A stretch of DNA of 64,000 bases from Selaginella moellendorffii (taxonomy: Eukaryota > Streptophyta > Lycopodiopsida > Selaginellales > Selaginellaceae), in contig NW_003314283.1 in assembly GCF_000143415.4 (NCBI RefSeq), forward strand, positions 1,404,854-1,468,853, written 5' to 3'. Shown here one piece after another: positions 1-11,325 of the stretch (position 1 is the first letter of the stretch; every line of letters starts with the position of its first letter). The translations under genes were made by a program, and so were the position numbers. The notes beneath the pieces are model-generated. The model saw only the letters and a list, made by a program, of their open reading frames with translations, was not told the DNA's origin and did no database searches.

Positions 1-1
1 G

Positions 2-2320
2 CCTCAGAGAGAACTTTTGTCGTGGAACACTTTACTTGCAGCAAATGCCAGAAATGGGCAAATACACGACGTGCAAGGGATGTTTGTTCGAATGCCCGCG
101 CACAGCCTAGCTTCGTGGAACTCAATAATCACTCTCGTCTCGGACAGCACGAACGCTAACTATGCAAGCTATATATTTGCGGCAATGCCCAGTCGAGACG
201 AGATTTCCTGGAATTCTATGCTTTCTGTATATACCCAAGCCGGGCATATGGACTCGGCAAAAGCGCTCTTTGATTTTTTCCCTGCATGGAACTTGAGGGC
301 TTGGAACGCGATGATCACAGCTTACGCTCAGATTCCTGCTTGCTCCCAGGACTCGAGACTGACCTTTGAGAGCAGTCCGCAGCGAGACTCTGTGTCGTGG
401 AACGGATTGATCCGAGCTCTTGCAGACGATCACGTTGCTCGGCAGGCCGTGTTTGATGCAATGCCACAGCGAGACGTTGTTTCGTGGACCTCCATGGTCC
501 AGGCGAGCTTGGATCAAGGCTTGTTTGATCCTGCTAGAGAGCTCTTTGATGCTATGCCTTCCAAGAATGTTGTGACTTGGACGATGGTAGTCACAGCGTT
601 TGCGGAGTGGAGCAGCGAGCTTCTGGATCGAGCGGAGTGGATCTTCCACCGGATGCCGCAGCACAACTTAGTGACTTGGAATGTGATGCTCTCGGGTTTC
701 GCACAGAACGGGAAAGTTGACAATGCCAAGCTCATGTTTGAGAGCCTTCCAGCGAGAGATACTGTTTCGTGGAACACGATGATGAGCTCGTACAGTGCCA
801 CCGGTGGGTTTCTGGAGGAATCGAGGGACTTGTTCTTCCGGATTCCTCGCAGGGATTTAGTTTCTTGGAACTCGATGCTTGTGGCTCTCGTCTTAAACGA
901 TGATCTTGCTGGTTCGAGGACGGTGTTTGATTTGATGCCTCGAAGAGATGTCGTGAGCTGGAAGATCTTGATCCAGGGTTATGCTCAAGAGGGCGATATG
1001 GATCGAGCGAGAGGCTTGTTGGAGAGCGGGATTTATGCTCTTGGTTCATCATCCAGTGGACTGATTTGGTCGATCTTGCTTCGAGGATACAGCTCCAATG
1101 GCTTGAGTATAGAGGCGTTCGAGCTCTTGAAGAGGATGGACCTGGAAGGTGTCAAGCTCATTAGCAGTTCTTACACTGCTCTTCTCGACGCTTGCTCGGG
1201 CCCCGAGTTCTTGGAACTCGGCAAAGAAACTCATGCTAGAGTTTTGTTCTCGGGACTCGACAAAGATCCCTGCGTGGTGAGCTCGCTCATCGTCATGTAC
1301 GGGAAGTGTGGAAGCTTGCATGACGCGGTGACGACGTACAGCCGGCTTGATCGACCAGACGTGGTTTGCTCCAACTCGATGATCACAGCTTACATCCACA
1401 ATAGTCGCATGGCAGAAGCTCAGGGCGTCGTCGAGAGTATGGTTGATCCGAGCGTGGAGAGTTGGAACATACTCCTCCACGGCTATGGCCAGAACAGAAA
1501 TCTCGAAGAGGCAAAGCTTTTGTTCGACAAGCTTCACGAGCGTGATGCTATGTCGTGGAGCTCGATCTTGTGTGCGTACGTAGCAGCCGGTCTTGGAGCC
1601 GAGGCTTTGATGACCTTCCGAGAGATGGACTTGGAAGGCTTCAGGCCTAGCACGAAATGCTTGGTCGCTGTTCTAGACGCCTGTGGCTCTCTCCTGGGTG
1701 ATTTTGCTCACTGCAAGATCGTCCACTCGAGCATAGCCGAGGCTGGATTGGATCGGCTCAAGGGCGTGGAGACCTCGATCATCAGCATGTACTCAAGGTG
1801 TGGAAGCCTGCGAGTTGCGAGAGAGATCTTTGACAAGCGCCCTCAAGAGCTTCGAGCTCGCTGGAGCTCGATGATCGCCGGCTACGCTCAAAACGGCCAT
1901 GCGCGCGAAGCTCTCGATCTATTCAGGCAAATGCTGCTCGACGGAGTGGAGCCAAACTCGATCACGCTCGTCTCGATCATCTCCGCGTGTAGCCACACCG
2001 GAGCTCTGGGAGATGGTCTCCGCTGCTTCGGAAGCTTGAGGCAAGACTTCAACATCGTTGCCTCGGATGATATCTACAAGTGCGTGGTGGACGTTCTGGG
2101 ACGAGCCGGGATGCTGAGCGAGGCCGAGGAGTTCATCTCTGCGATGATGCCATTCGAAGCCGATAGCTGCACTTGGATGAGCTTGCTGGGGAGCTGTAGA
2201 AGCCATGGCGATGTCAGGAGAGGCCAAAAGATCGCGGCTATGGAGTTTGAAGCTTGGTCGCCAACTTCTTCCACCTTTGTGCTTCTTTCCAACTTGTGTA
2301 TTCCTGGGAAAAGTTTATAG
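2..2320 (+). CDS. Pentatricopeptide repeat (PPR) protein, PLS type, 5'-partial, ends early in the E region
   Basis: The frame is open from base 2: the codons before the TTG at 17 read P-Q-R-E-L, a normal PPR lead-in to SWNTLL, so the true start lies upstream of the window. About 770 residues of tandem 31-35-residue repeats follow, with recurrent V-S-W-N-x-M, F-D-x-M-P and acidic/basic linker signatures (for example around 180-300, 480-560 and 940-1030). Proteins of this class bind RNA in plastids or mitochondria and act in editing, splicing or stability; the target cannot be read from sequence. The C-terminus has the motif before an E domain (V-D-V-L-G-R-A-G-M at about 2086-2115, then W-M-S-L-L-G-S-C) but stops after V-L-L-S-N-L, where family members usually continue for 30 or more residues, sometimes into a DYW domain. 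It may be a truncated but functional gene or a young pseudogene. Confidence 0.85.
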   Translation, partial: PQRELLSWNTLLAANARNGQIHDVQGMFVRMPAHSLASWNSIITLVSDSTNANYASYIFAAMPSRDEISWNSMLSVYTQAGHMDSAKALFDFFPAWNLRAWNAMITAYAQIPACSQDSRLTFESSPQRDSVSWNGLIRALADDHVARQAVFDAMPQRDVVSWTSMVQASLDQGLFDPARELFDAMPSKNVVTWTMVVTAFAEWSSELLDRAEWIFHRMPQHNLVTWNVMLSGFAQNGKVDNAKLMFESLPARDTVSWNTMMSSYSATGGFLEESRDLFFRIPRRDLVSWNSMLVALVLNDDLAGSRTVFDLMPRRDVVSWKILIQGYAQEGDMDRARGLLESGIYALGSSSSGLIWSILLRGYSSNGLSIEAFELLKRMDLEGVKLISSSYTALLDACSGPEFLELGKETHARVLFSGLDKDPCVVSSLIVMYGKCGSLHDAVTTYSRLDRPDVVCSNSMITAYIHNSRMAEAQGVVESMVDPSVESWNILLHGYGQNRNLEEAKLLFDKLHERDAMSWSSILCAYVAAGLGAEALMTFREMDLEGFRPSTKCLVAVLDACGSLLGDFAHCKIVHSSIAEAGLDRLKGVETSIISMYSRCGSLRVAREIFDKRPQELRARWSSMIAGYAQNGHAREALDLFRQMLLDGVEPNSITLVSIISACSHTGALGDGLRCFGSLRQDFNIVASDDIYKCVVDVLGRAGMLSEAEEFISAMMPFEADSCTWMSLLGSCRSHGDVRRGQKIAAMEFEAWSPTSSTFVLLSNLCIPGKSL

Positions 2321-3167
2321 TTTGGTGGAGTTTCCAATTGGAAAGGTAGAACCACTGACATCTATTATGACGGAAATAACGCTCCATGAAGAACGTTCTA
2401 AAAATCTCCACCACTTGGTTTGGTGAAGATCACGGGCGAGAGAGTTATTATGTTGTCGATTTAGCTGGATACCAAAAGCGATAGCAAGCCTCACCATTTT
2501 ATTTGAAAAATGAGAAGAGAAAACTTGTTGATCTCAGCTAAAAACTTTTTACTGACTAGCAAAGAGTCATCAACATATAGACATAGAATCATCTCCCACT
2601 TTCTCATAAACATTTTTTAAGCTTGTTTTAAGGCTTTGTGTTCCTCACAGTTTCACTTGATAGCCCTTAGACTCTATCTAGAGTTTTTCCTCAAGATCTA
2701 GCTGTTTTATATGTTGCTCCACTTGGTTGAATAAATTCATATTTCACCTCGCCCTCATTGTCATAAACTTTGAACAAATTCCTCTCTTCTCCCACAAAAT
2801 TTCATCCATCACAAGAGAATACTAGGGTTACGCGTCACCGCCTCAAGCTTGCGCCACTAAGAAAGTTCAAAAGATGTGTTAGCCTAATCCTAGCAAAGCC
2901 AAACCTATATTAAAAAGTGACGATATTTGTGTGAAGCTTCAAACAAATGACACGCGGTAAATTCTCATTCACCCGTTTAATTTTATCTTTGACCCCGTCC
3001 TTTTTCTTTTGAGAGGCAGGCTTTCGCGAGCTCAGTCACGGATCCCTTGGCGACGATTCAGCTGGACCGAAAAGCTTCTCTAGTCCCGGGCAAGCACAGC
3101 GCGATAGGTGTGCTCGATCAATCGCTCGCTCCATCGCTCAATCGCGCGCTCTCCGTGCGATTGATTG
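2321..3167. other. Intergenic region between the PPR and TBL genes
   Basis: I see no supported gene. The first part may be 3' untranslated or decayed E-domain sequence of the PPR gene. The stretch before 3168 is expected to hold the TBL promoter and leader; I saw no clear TATA box. Confidence 0.5.
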
Positions 3168-4925
3168 ATGGGTTCTTCTTGCGATGGTGGAGGCGGAGGA
3201 GGAGGAGAAGTGAGCTGCTGTAGATCGCCCAAATCGCCCGGCTTGTTCCTCGTGACAGGGATCAAATCCAAGCAGATGCTCGTCTCGCTGCTCGCGATCG
3301 TTTGTGGCCTCCTGCTGCTGCTCAAGAACCCATCCTTGCTCGAATCCGAGCGCTGGAGACCCGGTAAGCGCGTAGCTTGTTACCGTGCTTCACATTGCCA
3401 TCCCTGGATCGATCGAGAGCCTTTTTGCTCTCGATCTTCCTTCCAGCGATGGTCCAACTCACCGATCTTGTGGGCTTGTTTGTTTTTCTGGAGCAGTCAT
3501 ATTCCAGCAGGACCATCACCTGGACCTCGGCAGTGGTACGTACCTTCATGTTCTTCGTTGTCTTCTCTTTAAAACCCTTTTTCTTCTTGTCCTTCTTCCT
3601 CTCCCTCTTTGTATTTTAATGGCGCAGCTTTAAAGAATGACCGAGCCGTTCCCATCGCGGCTTCACACAGCTCACACTCCACGAACTTTGGAATCTCCCC
3701 ATCTATCGACGATGACACCACCAACACAAGTAAGCTCTCAAAGTTACAGAAACTATGGCGATAACTTTGATCTCGCAGATGGCAGTGGTGATCGCTGCGA
3801 TTTCTCGCGTGGGCGATGGGTTTTCGACGAGACAAAGCCGCGCTACACTGGCCACCACTGCCGGGCATGGCTTTCCAAGCCCTGGATGTGTAGATTGGAT
3901 CGACATCACAACTTAAGTTACGAGAGCTACCGCTGGCAGCCGCGCGGATGTGACTTGCCAGGCTTTGATTCCACACAGCTCCTCCACAGGTCAGTACACA
4001 ATCATTTCCTCCACTTCGCTCGCCACGGGTACCGCGCGGTACCGCACGCTACTGCGCATCACAATCTACCGTGCTGTACCGCGCGGTGTGCCGTGCTAAC
4101 GGGGCCGTGTCTAGATTGAGGAACAAGACGATAGCGTTCGTGGGCGATTCGCTGGGGCGGCAGCAGTACCAGTCGATGATTTGTATGCTGGTGGGCGACG
4201 CTTCCATGCCCAAGATCACGGACGTTTCGATCGAGTATGGGCTGGTGACCAAGGGCGAGGGCGCGCAACGATTCGCCGCCACCAACACGACGGTCCTCTT
4301 CCACTGGTCGGCGTCGCTGGGCGATCCGCAGCCCCTCGAGGCCGGGCTATGGGCGCTCCACCTCGATCGAGCGCCGGGGTTTCTCGCCAGGAACGCGCAG
4401 AGATTGGATGTGGTGATCGTCAACACTGGTCACCACTGGAATCGGGGAAAGATCCGCGCGAACAAGTGGGTCCTCCATGTCGATGGCAAGGTCGCGAATT
4501 TGCGAGTGGATGCCGCGAGGAGGATCGCGCTGACGAGCGCGGCGCGGTGGCTGGGCGAGCAGCGGGAGAGGATCCGGGGATTCGTGAGGAGCTTGTCGCC
4601 CAGGCACTTCCGGGGCGGGGACTGGAACTCTGGCGGGCGATGCGATGGGATTCGAGAGATCGAGGAGGAGGAAGAGCTTGGCGGGGATTTGATCGCCCAG
4701 GAAGCCGTGAGGAGCACGAATGGAGCAGTGACGCTGCTGGAGATTAGCAATCTCTCCAGGACGAGGGGCGAGGCTCACATCTCCTCGGCATTCGTTGGAT
4801 CGTCCTCTTCTTCTTCTTCATCCTCTCCCAGGCAGCAGGATTGCTTGCACTGGTGCTTGCCCGGCGTCCCCGATACTTGGAACGAGCTCTTGTTCGCCCA
4901 TCTCATCGATGATCGTGCCCCTTGA
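3168..4925 (+). CDS. TRICHOME BIREFRINGENCE-LIKE (TBL/DUF231) polysaccharide O-acetyltransferase, 5 exons
   Basis: Exons at 3168-3363, 3497-3535, 3628-3729, 3779-3989 and 4115-4925 join in frame with GT-AG introns to 452 residues. The N-terminus has one hydrophobic anchor (about residues 36-52), fitting a type II Golgi membrane protein. A PMR5-type Cys-rich domain follows (C-D-F-S-R-G-R-W-V-F-D, then Y-R-W-Q-P-R-G-C-D-L-P). The catalytic G-D-S motif lies at about residues 193-195 and the D-x-x-H motif (D-C-L-H-W-C) at about 425-430. TBL proteins O-acetylate cell-wall xylan, mannan, xyloglucan or pectin; the substrate here cannot be assigned. Oddities are a 39-bp second exon, a Ser-rich tract before D-C-L-H, and a 125-bp fourth intron with a 16-bp palindrome. 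The ATG at 3168 is the first in frame with the anchor. Confidence 0.9.
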
Positions 4926-5390
4926 TTCTTTCCACGCTGGGATATCGCAGTTTTCCTCGCAGATGGAATGATCTGTGCCTCTCGAGCTCGCGGATCCGTG
5001 GGGAATCTCTTTTTCCGGATGGGTGTATGGATCTTGCGGCTGCGTGGAAGAGGCCGAGGCCTTTTCTCGTGATTTTAGAGCGATCACGTTGCCCGCGTTT
5101 GATGCACTCACGGATTGTTTTTGGAATGCCCAGGAAAAATCAAATGCAACTAACATTGCCCAGTGGAGACGATATTTCTTGGAATTCTGCAGTTGCTGCA
5201 TACGGGTATATATGCTTTTGGCATATGCCCTCTTTCCTGAGAGAATGTTCTCAGGAACGTCAAATCTTTTTCGTGTGTGCTTTCGGTTGCGGCAAATACG
5301 ATGAGATGAGGACTCTGAGAGGAGCTTGGTGTGATCGTCAAGTCCTCAACTCCCAAAGAAATCAAAGAGTGATTTGAGAAAATGCCTGGG
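4926..5390 (+). pseudogene. PPR gene remnant
   Basis: Around 5155-5240 the plus strand reads S-G-D-D-I-S-W-N-S-A-V-A-A-Y, then M-P-S, matching the PPR repeat pattern and resembling the intact gene near 185-290. Frames shift and no repeat array continues. It may also overlap the 3' untranslated region of the TBL gene. Confidence 0.55.
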
Positions 5391-5399
5391 CCCTTTGGT

Positions 5400-6443
5400 T
5401 CCATCTGGGGCTCTGGATTGAGAACAAGTGAGAGAACGTGCAATTCTGTAGCTCCGTACTTTTGTTCCATCCCTTGGCTCAAATGCTTTTGTTTTTTGCG
5501 AAGTGGTGAATCAGGATCCAGCTGAAATTTGGGAAGCTCAGATGTGTCGGGTGACGCACAAGTAAAACCAAACTGGCATGCCAGCTTTTCGATCAACCTG
5601 GACTGCAAAAAGCGGCCACAGCAACTCAACGCCGTTGAGCAAAACTGTTTGGACAAGAACACCATCGTCAATTGCCTTGAGCAGTGTGTCCATGTTGAGA
5701 ACTGGAGTTATGCCATTAGGCCTTGTGCCCTCGTGTCAAAGAGTATATGTCGAGCACAGGCTCTCTCAGCACTTCTTCATGCTCGTATATGCACAGAGAA
5801 CCCTCTGTCTTTGAGAAAACTACGTCCCAGTCAGAGCCATACTTCGAGAGCATCGACCGTCAGGTTCCTGTTTCCTTTGCTTACGTCCCACTTAAGAGGT
5901 GCTTAGGACCTATAAGCCTCGCCAACCGTGGTAGACCGCACAGACAGAAGCTCAGTGTCCCCTGCATTGTCGCTGCAGATCAAATCCGATACAGTTGCTG
6001 CACCGAAAGCCACTGGTGTGGAATATCTCGGTCAGCCTGGATGCATCGTCCACTAACCATATCACCCGTTTCCCTGCGTGACGCAATACGTCTGCCACTC
6101 TATTCCACCCGGATGATGGTGCCTTGAGCTCGCCATCACTTTCCTTCACCAATTCATCCAGTAACGGAGCGAAAAACTCCCGTGCCGCTTCTAGCTCCAT
6201 CTTGTTTGCGTACTTGACGTGCATATTCTCAAGATTACCAGGTAACCCCTCGTCAGCTCCTGACGAAGTGCTTTGAGCAAAGTCATCTTTCCGGATTGCC
6301 AAGCTCCTGTCAGCGTAAGTTGTTGACAAGATCATCCAGATGAGGCCATGGAACGTAGTAATGTGCCGAAAGATTCTATGCACTTCCAGAAAAGAAATCC
6401 TGTCTTTGCGTTCGCGAGCTTCTCCCCCATACGATTTAGCCAA
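5400..6443 (-). pseudogene. Degenerate P-loop NTPase-like gene, copy 1
   Basis: Read from 6443 downward, one frame gives about 160 residues containing A-G-K-R-V-I-W-L-V-D-D-A, a Walker B-like strand. In another frame, bases 6318-6281 give L-T-G-A-W-Q-S-G-K-M-T-L-L, a Walker A-like loop, so a frameshift separates the two. Further down (about 5700-5560) the frame reads M-D-T-L-L-K-A-I-D-D-G-V-L-V-Q-T-V-L-L-N-G-V-E-L, which recurs in a second copy at 41,750-42,275. I cannot name the family. The NTPase plus long C-terminal layout is reminiscent of Crinkler/RHS-type effector-like proteins, but that is speculative. Confidence 0.5.
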
Positions 6444-6599
6444 ACACTTGGGAACCTTTTTATTTTACTAATGTTTTTCTTTCACCGCCTTCGATATTGC
6501 AGCTATTGGGTGCGAGAGCTTTTCCGGGAAGCGCGCAGCTTTGCTATGATCTAGTGGCTGCTTGGGAGGAGCATTGCCTTAACCACGGACGAGCTGGTT

Positions 6600-6720
6600 T
6601 CTTTTGATATTAAAAGAGGTTTTCTCGTGGAACACTTTACTTGCAACGGTGGGCAAGTTTATCACTGGCAACGATGCTAAAATCTTGCCTCAAGCTCTCA
6701 AAGTAGTGCAGCCCATCGGC
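6600..6720 (+). pseudogene. Short PPR remnant
   Basis: The sequence near 6622-6656 (F-S-W-N-T-L-L-A-T) closely matches the first bases of the window (L-S-W-N-T-L-L-A-A), so this is a second fragment of a PPR relative. The frame then fails. Confidence 0.5.
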
Positions 6721-9700
6721 TAGGAGACATGAACGAGACAAGCGTGATCAAGTTACCTTTCGATGCAATTCTGGCCGATAGTGTCAGGCAAACTCGAAAA
6801 CATAATAGCAGCTGATGGGTCGCTTGTATTCATGCTGCATAAGCTCCTCAAACCACTGGTGTGCTAGACCAAGTTCCACAACATGAAGCAGCCCAATGTA
6901 ATTTGCTTAAAAGCCAAAACTCACATTATTCATTTAGATTAATCTCATATTTATACCTAATAAATATGTAATAATTTCTAAACTTTCTTAAGCACCTCTT
7001 AATATATTCTAGTTTATTCTAGATTGGATTTGTGGCCATAAATAATCATAATGTTACTTCTTTGATCTAATGTATCAAAATAGTTTTTATGGAAATTAAA
7101 TCAATTAAAAAATAAATTTAAGTTTGAAAACAAGAAATATTTGTATATATTGGTCATGCTAGTGTAATCTTGTAAAAATGATAATTAAAAAAAATCTATA
7201 AAATCATCACATCAATTAATAGATGATCTTTAATGCAAAAGCAAATATTCCTATTAAGCTTCATCATAAAATGAGGCCCCAAGGACTTTGAGACTTATAG
7301 ATAACATATTTTTCCAACATCTTTTAGACATTTGGTCATAAGATCTTAATTTCATTGGATGATATGTTGCAATTTTAACCCTAGATAACAAATCAAGATT
7401 GGGGAAATTAGTATACTTTTACCTAAGTTAATCAATTGTCACATTAGAAGGACTATCTAAAGGATTTAGAGAGGGAATAAAACATAAAGGAAACAATTAA
7501 AAAAATGATGTGATGGAAGTAAAGGTAAAAACAAAAAGATGAAACCTCAAAATCATATTTGGCATTTTTGTGCTGTAATGAATTCATACCAAATATAAAG
7601 TTCAAAACCTGACTTGGCAGTACTCACAAGGAGTGGATCTCATGCTCAAGATCACCTACATGCATAATTAGGTTTGCTCATTCTATGTATAGCTGTTGCT
7701 ATAGAGAATAAAGATTAACTTTACCACAAAAATTAAGATTGAAAAATAACCACTAAATGAATTTCTTGTGAATATGACTATTAGTATCAAAATTTACTTG
7801 AAAGTTACTTGTTGGCAAAAAAATTTTAAATGTTCTTTTTTTACTACTATAATAGTAGGAGGCTGGTATTTCTTAACCTTTTATTAATATTTAATTAAGC
7901 TAGTTGAGAAATTACATTTGGGCCAAATAAACATAATGTAAAAACTCTCATATGTTTCTTATTGTACTTGGATTGGATGAGAAACTTATATATTAGTTTG
8001 TATTTACTATTGTTGGAAACCCTTATAATAATAAGCTTAGTTCCTCAATATTTGCTATAGCTTACTATGTTTATTAGATATTCTCACTATGTGTTGGTCT
8101 TGTTTTGGTCTTAATAGCTATTTATGAAATTTACAATTTAAACATATCTATAAAATATAAAAAATATCCTAAATATGATGGTGTTATTTCCTCATAATCT
8201 AACACCATTCTATATAGCATGTTTATCTTTGTTTTGCATTCAGCTTAAGTCTAAGCTTAAACTCTATACCATGCTAGCTGATGAAGTACTCAAATCCTTG
8301 CATTAATCCACTAGTATGTTAAAATAATGCTAAACACTATTTAGTGTTGTTTAAAGCTACTTTTTATCTCCACATAAAATACAGAAATGTGTATATTTAA
8401 TTAGCCCAAGAACACTGGTTTATATATAGAAACAAGTGGTCTAAATTAAAATTAATCTAATGGCTATCAAAATCTTACTATGCTAATATTAGTATACTAC
8501 ATTGTACAATTCTACATATCATCCTCCTTAACCCAGCATTGATTCTACTTTTAGTAAGAATGGATTAAGAAATATGAAGGGAAGATTAAAAGATTTAGCA
8601 TTTACTTTACTACCTTACATTTATAATATGACCTTTCTCAAATGTGGAAAAGAATCAAGGTGATCCATGGGAACACCACACTATTTCCAGCCATCAATGC
8701 CTTGTCTTAGAATGTATTAAGCAAGATAATAATTGGCAAAGATGTTCCACATGAATTATGATAGCATTACAATTGAGGCACATTATTGAGTTGGGATCTC
8801 ACATAGATGATCTTGGGTTACTTGATAAAAAAATATTCTAAATAGAAACACCAATGCTATAATGTTATTACTATCACTTAGTGACTTATGTTGTATTATT
8901 AATTAAAGATTAAATAATAACATTTAACATATTATTAATATTTATTTCTAAGATTTAAAAAAACTAAATATTATTGTAAGTGTAACAAAATTTTGTTTTT
9001 TGAAAGTATATCTGTAAATAATTAATTCAATTACACTTACGAAAGACTCATCTTCAATGTTACTGAATTAACTTGAATGAAATAGAAAATCTCAAAATCT
9101 TTTGAATAGAATAAACACTTATTTTCTGGAATTCAATGCATTTGCCATACCTTATAGCTTCTAGAACTTCTGGAGTTTTCATGAACCTTATAAAAGGGTC
9201 ATATTGCTCATATATGAGTAGAGGTATGGACATTATGGATGGAATGGACATATTAAATCTAGACAAAGACATGAAGACTATTATTCCTTCTAACTTCATA
9301 AAGTTTATGATTTGAATTATTTAATGAAGGGGCAGATTATTTTAGGAGCAAAAATAAGCTTTCTTCATTATTAGTATTTTGCCATCTTACTTTTGCTCTA
9401 CTTTAGCAATTTCCTTTTCTATATCACTACTGGTATAATCATCTCTTGAGCTCAAGTCTACTATCCTATTGTATGCATCCCTACAAGTTATATAAATTAG
9501 AGATTTCTCATGTATCCCAAAAGCAAACTCTTGCATCAGTAGTTGTAAAGACATTTTTTCCTTAATAGCCATATATGATCTCATATAACCATCCTTTCAT
9601 AAATATCTTTTCAATCCCTCTAACATTTTTTATTGTTATGACAAAAACATAAAAATCATTGATGACTCAATGATAGAGGGAGTGACAATTTAATATGTGA

Positions 9701-11325
9701 ATATCCTAAAAAGATATATATATTAAAATTTTGTTATAACATTCTTATTTATTTGTAAATATTTGAATGTCAAGTGATATTAATTTCTCAAATTATCATT
9801 TGTATAACTTTCTTATTTGGCTATAACATTCAATCCAATTCCTTCTGAGAAGTTGTAACACTAATAATGGCTATACATTTAATCTTTCTCTATAATGCAA
9901 TAATGTAGCTATAATCAAAATATTTATAATGTTTGTAGTGGTGATATTAGCATACTATAATTAACCAAAAGAACAACTTGAGAGAGCATCCATTAGAGAT
10001 TAAATATAAAAGGAAAGAGCCCATAAATAAAAGTGTAACCTTTTTTTCTATTAGTTAAAGGTTTTGGGATATTTAGAGTTAACTGTAATTATATTTAAGT
10101 TGTTATGGGTTTTTCAAAATTTAGGAGTTTACATTTGGTATCAAATAAGACTTAGATTCAAACTCTATTTTACAAACAAATTCAGAAGCTATTCATAGCA
10201 ATTTATAGCAATCAAGAAGGGGTGATGGATTAACAAATAAGGGCTACCATAATTATAAATATTTTAGGAAAATATTAGTGGATATATATATTAAATTTCA
10301 TAGCATAGAATACTATTAAGAGTTTTTATTCAGTATTATAATAGGAAGCTGATACTTTTATATAGCTGCTTATATAGATGAAACTGTCACAATAGGGTAT
10401 TTTTGCATAGATTATCTAAACTTCATTTGTGTTTTTCAAATTATAATTTAATTTAGGTTTTAATCTCTCAACTCAACATTTTCTATCTTTTGTGGTTTTG
10501 CCCAAAATTAATTTCTTCAAAAAGCTTCTCTCTATCTATCATCTAAATTGATTTCTTGATAGATAGAATTATAAAAAAAAATGTGTCTTAAAATATCTTT
10601 AAAAACAAATAAATAGTATAACAATAATTTATCTTTTACATTTTGATCATTTGTTTTTGACATATGTATATTTCAATATAAAATATATCAACAATTTCTG
10701 TATAAATATATGGTTTTAAATTTTTCATAGAAAAATAAAAGTATCACTTATTATGATTGAAAACCCAACAAAAACAGTTTTTAAAATAAATGAATTTTAA
10801 CTATAATAAAATAAACTATTATGATGCCATTAAAATAGGGGCTCTATTGACTACTACTTTTCAAAGAGTAAAGAAAGAGAAAAAACAACAGAAAAATCAT
10901 AGAAGAAATTAAGATTAACAAAAAATATATGTAATAATAATTTATAAATCATAGTTAATATTTAAACAATATATTTTGTTTTAAAACATAAATTTTATTC
11001 ATATATATTGGAAGAGTTGGTTAATTTAGAGTGAGGCCTTGACTAAAGAGAAGTCGTTAATTCACCAAGTTAAATTTTGCTTATGGGTACTAGCCGAGAA
11101 AAATATTTCAAAGTCTGCTTTTCATACACCATTTAGTTTATATGAATTTTTGTTGATATTGTTTGGTTTAAATTAGGAACTTTTAATAGGCCGATCCTCC
11201 AGAAATTCTACATGTGTAATAATTGAAATGCTTCGTATAAAGGGATTAAGAATAATTGGCACCACCTACAGATCCACTAATGTCTCTTCCTGATGTTCCT
11301 CTAGATCGTGGTCCGTCCACGAGAG
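6721..11325. other. AT-rich gene-poor block
   Basis: About 4.6 kb of very AT-rich DNA. The only open stretches of note are short minus-strand ones at 9584-9387 and 9299-9060. The first has a plausible protein-like composition ending in E-K-E-I-A-K-V-E-Q-K, and the two could be pieces of an old gag-like frame, but I cannot support a gene. The part at 10,938-11,125 recurs on the other side of the transposon nest. Confidence 0.6.
10938..11125 (+). repeat. AT-rich repeat, left copy
   Basis: Same-orientation match to about 37,903-38,078, including a shared core G-A-C-C/G-C-C-T-T-G-A-C-T-A-A-A-G-A-G-A-A and the phrase AAAATATTTCAAAG. The two copies flank the outer retrotransposon. Confidence 0.7.

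Noticed and set aside
122-664. 180-codon minus-strand frame under the PPR gene
   Set aside because: Antisense of a clear PPR array; no recognisable domain.
4181-4747. 188-codon frame overlapping the last TBL exon, and minus-strand frames there
   Set aside because: Alternative frames of the TBL exon with biased composition.
6721-11325. Possible organellar DNA insertion
   Set aside because: AT-rich composition alone suggested it, but I saw no organellar gene, and part of the block is a nuclear repeat shared with the right flank.
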